Shown one piece after another: positions 49,871-57,735 of a stretch of DNA of 64,000 bases. The position numbers were made by a program, and so were the translations under genes. The notes beneath the pieces are model-generated. The model ran no database searches and was not told the origin of the DNA. It was given only the letters and a program-made list of their open reading frames with translations. Each line of letters begins with the position of its first letter. The stretch's first letter is position 1. The DNA comes from Hysterangium stoloniferum (taxonomy: Eukaryota > Basidiomycota > Agaricomycetes > Hysterangiales > Hysterangiaceae): the NCBI GenBank assembly GCA_015178975.1, contig WHVD01000008.1:310001-374000 (forward strand), written 5' to 3'.

Positions 49871-51160
49871 TTAAGGACTAAGCCTTAGACATGCTATATG
49901 ATAGGAGTGAATAGATGGAGAGAGAGACTTCGTCAATATATCTGTGACCATTTCTTTAGTTGAGTGATAATGAAGTTGAACTATGCCATTTTTGATAAGA
50001 TGACAAATAAAATGATACCTGACTTCAATATGTTTCATTCTTTGCAAGGTGCATTGATTTTTTGTGAATGCTATTGTGCCTTGATTGTCTTCAAAGATTG
50101 CCATTGGTTCTTCATATGTAAATTGAGTTCTTCTAAGAAATGAAATGTCATGTTCACATGACTTTGTGAACCACTTCTGAAAGCACAATATACTTTGACT
50201 CTGTGGATGAAAGCGCTACTGTTGTCTGTTTCTTTAAGGACCAAGATATAGGTCCTGAACCTAAAAAATGGCATAGCCTCCCGTGGATCATCTGTCTTCA
50301 GTATCACCTGTGAAATCTATATCCAAATATCCATGCAAACATAAAACTCTTCCTAATCAAAGTTCGAGATTTTACATTTTATGCAAATATTGCAGAACAT
50401 GTTTAACTAAGTTCCAATGTGTCCTTGCTGGATTTGACAAATATTGAGATAGTTTGTTGACAGAATATGCAATATCTGGGTGTGATACTGTAGCTGTGAA
50501 TATCAAACTCCCTATAAGTTCATGATAAAGCAATTTCACAATTTCATTTCATTCCTCTTCAGTTATTAGAGGCAAAGTTGATCCCAAGTAGTATGGGTGT
50601 TTATACTGGCTTGGAATTTTGTAAGTCAAATTTCTTCACTATACTTTCAATATACTCCTTTTGAGATATGAATACAGACCTGGATTCAGCATCACATTGT
50701 ATACTTGTTCCCAACCAGTGAGCTTCATTTTTCCTTGAAATTCCAAAACACTCCTTAAATGCTTTTTCTGGGTCTAGAAGACAATTTTCATCACCCACAG
50801 ATGTGGCATCATTGACCCAGAAGGCTACTACAGCCCAATTATCATCATCCCAAATTTTGAAGAATATGGTGCTTTCAAAGTTGGAACATAACCATGTAAG
50901 TTCCTTAACCATGAAATAATACAAAGCTTTCCCCCACTCATAACCTCCTTTTTTCATGCCATATAAAACTTTCAGCAGTGGTAATGTTAAATGTTCTTTT
51001 CCAGGTTCTTCAAATCCTTCGGGTTGTTGTACCCAAACTTTCTCTTTCATCATTCCATATAAGTACACTGACTTGACACTGAATTGACATATTGCTAAAT
51101 TCTTGGATCCACCTAGGCTAATAGAATTTGAAACAATTTCCATTTCATAACAGGTGTGTA
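49871..51160 (-). pseudogene. old copia element, RT and RNase H fragment
   Basis: Ty1/copia polyprotein remains. The RT part (51,143-50,601) shows VKSVYLYGMMKEKVWVQQP, EGFEEPGKEH and KVLYGMKKGGYEW, with WVNDATSVGD where YVDDM is expected, so catalytic residues are altered. The RNase H end (50,188-49,871) keeps EDNQGTIAFTKN, KHIEVRYHF and VTDILTKSLSP. Sequence between them is out of frame. CG is scarce. The fragment ends at the TA where the Tc1/mariner inverted repeat begins. Confidence 0.85.
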
Positions 51161-51400
51161 CAATGCCTCAAAAAACCCTCCCAATGTTTGGTATTTCAGA
51201 CTTACATACATCCTTGATAGCTCAGAGAATAAAAATGGAACAATATCGAAAATATTTGTGAATATGCTCTATCATATCTAGATTGTTGAAATACAATGCC
51301 ATTACATAAGCTCCAAATATGGAAATACTATAAATATTTATATACAGGAAACTCATTGGAAGGGTTTTTTTGCTGGCAGCCTTGATGACTATAAGTGCTT
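51161..51400 (+). repeat. left terminal inverted repeat of Tc1/mariner element
   Basis: Pairs with 57,497-57,733. Shared blocks include TAGATTGTTGAAATACAATG and CCATTACATAAGCTCC. The pairing fades beyond the GGAAGGGTTTTTTTGCTGGC segment. Confidence 0.85.
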
Positions 51401-51675
51401 ATAGTCATACATATGACCTTGTTGATTGTTTACCTCCAACTGGGTCCTATCAACAAAATCATGCGATGTCACATGATGTCACATGACCACATTATGCTGG
51501 AGTATAAATACATGGCCTTTAGTAACCAGCAATGCTCATATGCACTTTCTCTCTTGCCAGCTGGAATCATATCCTCTCACTGCTTGATGGTGGCCATACA
51601 GCTAGCCACATTGGAGCTTCTACTGGTCATGGCATTGCACAGTCTCTAGTCTAAGCATCATTCTCATCTCTCTCA

Positions 51676-51971
51676 TGTTGAGATTATTTGCGCAGTTCTA
51701 TTAAAAGACTCTCAGTGAGTGGTAACTCCACTGAGTATGTATATTACTATATACATTAAAAGACTAGTGAAGATAGTTAGTATCAATCACTATATATAAA
51801 ACCAATATAATCATACCTCTCAGTGAGTGGTAACTCCACTGAGAGATTACGCTATTGCGCGCTAAGCTAAAATACCTCGTAAGTTCATGTTCCTGAATTG
51901 TACAGGTACTTTAGCTGATTACTATGTTCCTGATTACGTAATACGCTGATCTAATACTTTTTATTTCAACA
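51676..51971 (-). repeat. copia 3' LTR (296 bp, long form)
   Basis: TGTTGAGATT...TTTCAACA on the plus strand. It equals the 5' LTR plus a 108-bp extra segment that is bounded by two copies of a 25-bp hairpin (CTCAGTG...CACTGAG) at 51,711-51,735 and again near 51,819-51,843. Confidence 0.9.
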
Positions 51972-51978
51972 CCCTCCC

Positions 51979-54829
51979 TTAATCGGAATGTAGTCCAATA
52001 AGATGTGAGAATGCTTCGACCTTTTGCCTGGTAAGTGGTTTTGTGAACATATCGGCGGGATTATCATCTGTAGGGACATAATGGATTGATACCAATCGTC
52101 TATTTGCCACGTCGCGGATAAAATGATATCGGATATCAATATGTTTCGTACATGCGTGAAATTCGTCATTCTTGACAATAGCAATTGCAGATTGATTATC
52201 GCAATGTATCATAATAGGACATGTGAGGGGGCGGGTGATTTCAGCCAAAAATGCGCATATCCAGAGCACCTCCTTTGTAGCGTGAGTGGCAGCTATGTAT
52301 TCCGCTTCTGTTGTTGACAGTGCAATAATAGGTTGCTTCTTCGAACTCCAAGAGACAGCACCTCCATCTATCATGAAGACATAGCCCGAAATCGAGTGCC
52401 GGTGCTCCTGCGTTCCCCAATCTGCATCGGTGAAGCCCTCTAATGCGTTCTGTGAGTTACTTCCTCTGTTTCCGAGTACTAACCATTGATCTCTGGTTCC
52501 TTTCAGATACCTGAATACTCTCTTCGCGGCTTCCCAGTGTGGCCGACCGGGGTTCTGCATAAATTGCGCGAGGTGGGATACAGCAAACATTATATCTGGA
52601 CGAGTACCAAGCACTGCATACATTAGCGAGCCTATGGCCTCTCGATAGGGGACATCCTGCATATCTTCGAAATGCTTTGGTGTACTTGGTGATTGGGAGG
52701 TGGAAAGACGGTGGTGTGGATCTAGTGGTGCTGTTAATGGCTTGGTGTCTTGTAGACTGAAACATGCTACAATTTTGTCAATGTACAATCATTGAGAAAA
52801 TGATATGGTTCTGTTGGTGCAATTCCTTTTGACTTCTATCCCTAAAAGCCATTTCAGCTCTCCTAAGTCTTTGATTTTGAATTCGACACGCAATTGGTCC
52901 TTGAACGTCATTACAGCCGATTTCGAATTCCCAGCTAGTGTCATGTCGTCGACATCTACAGCGACGATTAGCGCATCCTCATCCGTGTACCTGTAAAATA
53001 CGGTGTGTTCAACTTGGCACATTGTAAATCCGATCCTGAACATAACACCGCATAGGTGTTCATACCATTCTCGGCCAGCCTGTTTTAGTCCGTATATCGC
53101 GCGTTTGAGCAGACAAACCATATGCTCCTTTCCTGGGACTTCAAGACCTTTCGGCTGTCTCATATATATCGTCTCTGTGAGAGGTGCGTTGAGATACGCA
53201 GCATCAACATCAGTTTGCTCTAGCTCCCAGTCATTTCGGGCAGCAATAGCAGCAATAATGCGAATTGCGGTGAGTTTTGCAGTAGGTGGAATGTCTTGTT
53301 ATGGAAAATCCCTGCGCTACGAACCTAGATTTGTAGTCACTGATTTCACCGTTAGGGCCATGTTTATATCATGACGACTTTACTGCCTATGATATTTGTG
53401 TTCTTCGGTGGTTCGACAAGTTCCCATGTCCCTGCATTGATATGGTGTTGCATCTCCTTCTCAAGAGATGTTTTCCACTTTGGCCAGTCACCTCGACGTT
53501 TTGCCTCTTCGACATTCGCTGGTGGATTGTCCAGTTCATGTGCTGCCACTGTCATTGCAATCTCAGTTAGTGTCGAGATTGCCGGTAATGTATCATCAAA
53601 TTCGTTCTCAAGTTCTTTGCTGATATGTAGCAGTGCTGCGACAGCTGCTGTGTCCTTTGGCGTTGGGATTTGTATGCCCTTGGGAAATGTAGGTCCTTTT
53701 TGACGTGCTTCTGCAGATCCTTGTCCACTGGTGATATCACGAATGTACGCTGATGGTTTTCGCGTGCGATGGCCTCGACCTGATATTTCGACTTCCGATA
53801 TTGTTTCTGTTTCTTCAAAGTCTTCTAGAGGGTCTATGCGTGCGTGATCAGTCTCAGTGGGGTTCTGACTTGGGGTCGGGTTTTGTATGATGTTCCAGGT
53901 GTCTGTGGTTCCATTCCCTCCCTCATTTGGTACGTCATTCAAAACTACCATGTTCGACTCGTCAAATTTGATGTTTCTTTCGACAGTTACTTGGCGTTTC
54001 CCTGGCCAGTATATCCGATGGCCTTTGCTTTCGTCGCTGAATCCAACCCAACGTCCCTCGTCGGCTTTCGCTTCAAGCTTTCCTCGATTTTCCTTCAGTA
54101 CCCAAACACGTGTGCCCCACTCGGGGACATCTGCCAGGTTTGGCTTCATACCTTTTAGAATTTCGAAAGGTGTCTTACCCTTCAGAACAGTGGTTGACGT
54201 TCAGTTTTTGAGCCATACGCCATGTTTTAAGCTTTCTGTCCAGAGTAGCTTGGGTAACTCAGCGGTGATGGTCATTGCACACATGTGTTCGAGGAGTGTG
54301 CGATTGAGTCGCTCCGATACACCATTTTGTTGTGGGGTGTCATGCACAGTCAGGTGGCGTTCCATGCCCTTGGATTTCAGGTATTCAGTAAAGGCATTGG
54401 ATAGGTATTCTCCTCCACGGTCAGTCTGTAGTATCTTTATTTTTCCATTATGCCGTGTACTGACCCATGCTTCATATGCTGTGTAGGATTTCATGGCATC
54501 ACTCTTGAGTGCCATTGGCGTAATTGACGTCCATCGTGTCTTGTCATCTGTGTAGGTAGCGAAGTACTTTTTCGCGTCATAGCTTTCTGGGTCCGAAGGC
54601 CCCCATACATCTGAGTGTATCTTGTCGCCAAAATTTTCAGCCAGAGTACTGGTTCGCTCCTTTGGTATGGTCGCTCGTGTCATCTTTCCTTTTGTGCATG
54701 CGATGCATAACGTCAGTTCACTGGACATGTCAAGGTCAATTCCAGTGATGTGTCCATCCAATATGGATTTATTCGCTGAATTTGGTTCAATGTGGCCTAA
54801 TCGACGGTTGGCCTAATCGACGGTGAGCC
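51979..54829 (-). pseudogene. copia pol: integrase, RT, RNase H
   Basis: Element order is right to left. Pre-integrase/integrase: RRLGHIEPNSANKS, ACTKGKMTRATIP, HSDVWGP, LQTDRGGEYLS and TPQQNGVSERLNRTLLEHM, keeping the catalytic D-D-E pattern. A TGA at 54,201-54,203 then interrupts WLKN-TSTTVLKG. The linker carries RTRKPSAYIRDITSGQG. RT: IGSKVV, disrupted sequence near 53,290-53,370, then DVDAAYLNAPLTETIYMRQP, CLLKRAIYGLKQAGREWYEH and DVDDMTLAGNS (YVDD expected; the two aspartates remain). A second TGA at 52,789-52,791 precedes LYIDKIVACF. RNase H: GFTDADWG, ALSTTEAEYIA, HCDNQSAIAIVKN and VPTDDNPADMFTKPL. Recently active but now dead. Confidence 0.9.
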
Positions 54830-56194
54830 TCATCTATTGACATCTTTTTTTGCGATGTTGACAGTGCTACTACTCTTGTGTTCGACTTTGTATAGTCTGT
54901 CGCTGTTGAGTGGGACTTCTACAAGTTTACCATTTGGGTCTCTGAGTGTGAATTTCTGGTCCTTCAGCAATGTGGAGTAGCTAGACTTGTCACAGCGGGA
55001 GAGGGAGATAAGGGTGAATGCCAGGTCAGGTGAGTACAGTACATTGTTCAATGTTATGTCTACCATTGATTTGCCTTTGGGTATGGATATTTTCATATTT
55101 CCAATTCCAGTTGCATGAAAAACGGTTTTGTCTGCGGCTTCTATTGGATGTGGTACTGTTTCCTTGAAGGTGACGAAACGGTGACAACTGGGGGACATAT
55201 GGTTGGATGCTGCTGAATCATATACATCAATTTCAGTGTGTCTATGTGGGCTCGTTTCACGTGACAACGTGGATCCCGAAAATGTTGTTGTGAATGCAAA
55301 CTCAGTGCTCGACGTTGCTGTGTTTGCTTTCAGTTTTCCCCCTTTTTGTTTGCATTTGCCCTGGCCCTTTTTGTTCGGTTTTTGGCATCCTACCGAAATG
55401 TGACCTGTCTCCCCACAGTTCCAACATTCCGAATCATCAGTGGTTTGTTCGGATCTCTGATTGTTCTTGTGCTTCCCACGGTGTTTTGATGTTGCCATAG
55501 CGGTCTCTGAGCTCTTGAGTTTCTTTTCGTCAATGGCAGTTCTCTCGTATTCCTCCATCAATGCACTGATTACTTTTGTTGGTTCTGGAGGTAGTCCAGA
55601 GAATGTTGCAGATGTTGAGATTGTACTGATGATTGGCCGGTAAGATTTTGGTAATGATCCAAGAATAACAGTAACCAAGTCGTCATTTGAAAGCCCGGCA
55701 CCCATGCCTTTGAGTTGTGCCTGCATCTTCATCAATTCATCAAGGTGCGTCTTGACTGCCGAATTGTCTTCGCACTTCGTTTCATACATTCGGCGCCTCA
55801 TGTCTATCTTTACAGATAATGCCTTTCCTTCGTGTTTCGTGCATAGTGCATCCCATACTTCTTTTGCAGTATTCAGCTTCTGGATTTCGATCTGGATACT
55901 TGGTTCGATAGATGTGAAGATTTGCACCTTAATTTGCGCCTCGCGTTGATGGAATTCATCTTGTTGTTGCTCTGCAGCTTTGACTTTCACCCAATCATCT
56001 TCAGTCATTACATGCTTCGCCCTGAAAGTCGGCGGCGGCGGTGGCTCCCTCACGGTTCCCTCAAGATGATGTTTTAGACCTTTTCCAGCACTGAGTACCA
56101 TCAGTGTCTGGTTCTTCCAGGTAACCCAATTCAATCCATCACGGTCGAGTTTCGGGACAACATAACTCTTGAAACTAGGTTCTGCGGGGCCCAT
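54830..56194 (-). CDS. copia gag-protease open reading frame
   Basis: An uninterrupted 454-residue frame starting MGPAEPSFKSYVVPKLDRDG, placed at 56,194 because residues upstream merely read through the tRNA-like sequence. Typical copia gag motifs: WVTWKNQTLMVLSAGKGLKH, AKEVWDALCTKHEGKA, MRRRMYETKCEDNSAVKTHL and TVILGSLPKSYRPIIST. The zinc knuckle is CWNCGETGHISVGC. The protease region has DVYDSAASNHMSP, where the usual DSGA has become DSAA; this may impair it. The frame stops at 54,830 where the integrase would follow. The stop may be natural or a mutation. Confidence 0.9.
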   Translation of the reverse strand: MGPAEPSFKSYVVPKLDRDGLNWVTWKNQTLMVLSAGKGLKHHLEGTVREPPPPPTFRAKHVMTEDDWVKVKAAEQQQDEFHQREAQIKVQIFTSIEPSIQIEIQKLNTAKEVWDALCTKHEGKALSVKIDMRRRMYETKCEDNSAVKTHLDELMKMQAQLKGMGAGLSNDDLVTVILGSLPKSYRPIISTISTSATFSGLPPEPTKVISALMEEYERTAIDEKKLKSSETAMATSKHRGKHKNNQRSEQTTDDSECWNCGETGHISVGCQKPNKKGQGKCKQKGGKLKANTATSSTEFAFTTTFSGSTLSRETSPHRHTEIDVYDSAASNHMSPSCHRFVTFKETVPHPIEAADKTVFHATGIGNMKISIPKGKSMVDITLNNVLYSPDLAFTLISLSRCDKSSYSTLLKDQKFTLRDPNGKLVEVPLNSDRLYKVEHKSSSTVNIAKKDVNR

Positions 56195-56220
56195 AACCTG
56201 TTGAAAGTGTAGAAAATGAA

Positions 56221-56292
56221 TGGCCAGACTGGGGATTGAACCCAGGGCTTCTGCATATATAGCAGGAGTGTTAACCATTACACCACCTGACC
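56221..56292 (-). ncRNA. tRNA-like cloverleaf in the copia leader
   Basis: A 72-nt minus-strand sequence folds as a tRNA: acceptor GGTCAGG/TCTGGCC with two G-T pairs, D arm GTGT/ACAC, T arm CTGGG-TTCAATC-CCCAG, discriminator A. A box TGGTGTAATGG and B box GGTTCAATCCC are perfect, so pol III could transcribe it. The anticodon arm is odd: one mismatch and loop TATATAT, with A instead of the invariant T at position 33. It is probably not a working tRNA; it may be a tRNA-derived head or a captured tRNA gene. Confidence 0.65.
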
Positions 56293-56470
56293 CTGGGAAG
56301 CACTGCTAGCATTACTCAATCTAACACACTCCCTTAATGCTAGCACTCAACTATACTATAAGCAGATATAGGTCCTCTCTGGCTCTTTTGTCCAGACTTG
56401 TCCACTATACCACACAGAAATATAGCTGTTCACTCTACACACAGGAACCATGCCCTATAGCACATAGCAG

Positions 56471-56485
56471 GGCCCATAACCTGTT
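56471..56485 (-). promoter_or_regulatory. copia primer-binding site
   Basis: Directly after the 5' LTR the element reads AACAGGTTATGGGCCC. The complement GGGCCCATAACC resembles the anticodon stem-loop of initiator tRNA-Met (CAT anticodon), the half-tRNA primer known for Drosophila copia and Ty5. The same sequence recurs at 56,188-56,202 over the gag start codon. Confidence 0.6.
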
Positions 56486-56669
56486 AAAATTATTTGCGCA
56501 GTTCTATTAAAAGACTCTCAGTGAGTGGTAACTCCACTGAGAGATTACGCTATTGCACGCTAAGCTAAAATACCTCGTAAGTTCATGTTCCTGAACTGTA
56601 CAGGTGCTTTAGCCGATTACTATGTTCCTGATTACGTAATACGCTGATCTAATACTTTTTATTTCAACA
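56482..56669 (-). repeat. copia 5' LTR (188 bp, short form)
   Basis: TGTTAAAATT...TTTCAACA on the plus strand, with one CTCAGTG/CACTGAG hairpin. It matches the 3' LTR at 51,676-51,971 outside the 108-bp extra segment. Confidence 0.9.
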
Positions 56670-56674
56670 TCTCA

Positions 56675-57495
56675 GTCCATTGGTGGTCATCCCTCCAAGC
56701 TTTCACCTACCAAAATTCACTATGCACAGTGTCTCATCAGTTCTGGACAGGCTGACACTGCTGTTGATGTGGCCAAAGCCCTTAGGAATGTCACAAACCA
56801 GTCCATCTCTATTCAAACTGTGTGCAATAGTCTCAAGATGGTTGGGATGAAGGCTGTGGTGAGGGGGGCCCCTTTTCAGCAAGAAGCATAGGAAGGCAAG
56901 GATGGACTTTTCTGTGACACATCAGCATTGAACTGTGGAGGACTGAAATAAGGTGGAAATCAATAGGCTGGGATCAGATGGTAGGAAGTGGATATGGAAA
57001 AAGGCAGGGGAGGGCTTGAGTGATAGGCTGGCTGAGAGAACCCTGAAGTTTGGTAGTGGATCTTTGATGGTATGGGGGTGCATGCTGTGAGTTGGGGTTG
57101 AGTATGCATGCAAGATTGATGGAAGGATGGATGGGGATCTCTCATCCAGATTCTGGGGTAAATCTGCAGATAATGTCATCTTCCAGCAGCATAATCCCCC
57201 AAGCACACCTGCAAGAAGGCTGAGACTTGGTTCCAAGACAATGGTTTCAGAGTTCTCACATGGCCAGCACAGTCTCCTGACCTTAATCCCATTGAACACT
57301 TATGGACTTGTGGAATCACCTGAAGAGGAAGTTGGCAGGGTATGAGAATGCACCCCAGGGGATGGAAGAGCTTTGGGAGAGGGTGGGGGAGGAATGGTAA
57401 AGATTGATGCAAAGGTGTGTCAGGATTTGATTAAAAGTATTCCTAGGAGGGTTCCAGCTGTGTTGAAGGCAAAGTGGGGTTATACCAAGTACTGA
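56675..57495 (+). pseudogene. Tc1/mariner transposase relic
   Basis: Helix-turn-helix part: GGHPSKLSPTKIHYAQCLIS and KALRNVTNQSISIQTVCNSL. Then a stop-ridden middle, KIDGRMDGDL, SADNVIFQQ, PKHTCKKAETWFQDNGF and RVLTWPAQSPDLNPIEHLW, the classic DDE C-terminal end. The second catalytic aspartate region DNDPKH is disrupted: codons there read HNP and the frame shifts. A TGA follows the LNPIEHLW segment where LKRKL would be. The N-terminal end was separated by the copia insertion at 56,669. Confidence 0.88.
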
Positions 57496-57496
57496 G

Positions 57497-57733
57497 TATA
57501 AGTAGTTTTGTGGGTCAGAGTGGTCAGCAAAAAGCCCTTCCAATGAGTCTCCTGTATATGAATATTTGTAGTATTTCCACATTTGGAGCTTATGTAATGG
57601 CATTGTATTTCAACAATCTAGATATAATAGAGCATATTCACCAATATTTTTGATATTTTTGCATTTTTATTCTCTGAGCTATCAGGATGTAAGTCTGAAG
57701 TACCAAACATTGGAAGGGTTTTTTGAGGCACTG
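57497..57733 (-). repeat. right terminal inverted repeat of Tc1/mariner element
   Basis: Inverted counterpart of 51,161-51,400; followed by the TA target dinucleotide at 57,734-57,735. Confidence 0.85.
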
Positions 57734-57735
57734 TA

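Larger units (their letters stand above)
51676..56669 (-). mobile_element. Ty1/copia retrotransposon (younger), with TSD TCTCA
   Basis: A 4,994-bp element on the minus strand with LTRs at 51,676-51,971 (3' LTR) and 56,482-56,669 (5' LTR). Five-base duplications TCTCA occupy 51,671-51,675 and 56,670-56,674. A polypurine tract AAGGGAGGG lies directly before the 3' LTR in element orientation. The CG content is normal, unlike its host Tc1 and the old copia. The shared LTR sequence differs at about six of 188 positions by eye, mostly transitions. Two TGA stops and a frame disruption near 53,290-53,370 inactivate pol. Confidence 0.93.
51161..57733 (+). mobile_element. Tc1/mariner element with long TIRs, split by a copia element
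   Basis: Its ends, CAATGCCTCAAAAAACCC at 51,161 and GGGTTTTTTGAGGCACTG ending at 57,733, are inverted copies flanked by TA on both sides (51,159-51,160; 57,734-57,735), the Tc1/mariner target. Similarity of the two termini continues inward for about 230 bp (to about 51,400 and 57,497). The transposase relic lies at 56,675-57,495. A younger copia (51,676-56,669) sits inside, so the original element was about 1.6 kb. CG is nearly absent in its own sequence. Confidence 0.88.

Noticed and set aside
56195-56278. Upstream ATG of the copia gag frame
   Set aside because: The extra 28 residues are a translation of the tRNA-like sequence; MGPAEP at 56,194 matches a gag start better.
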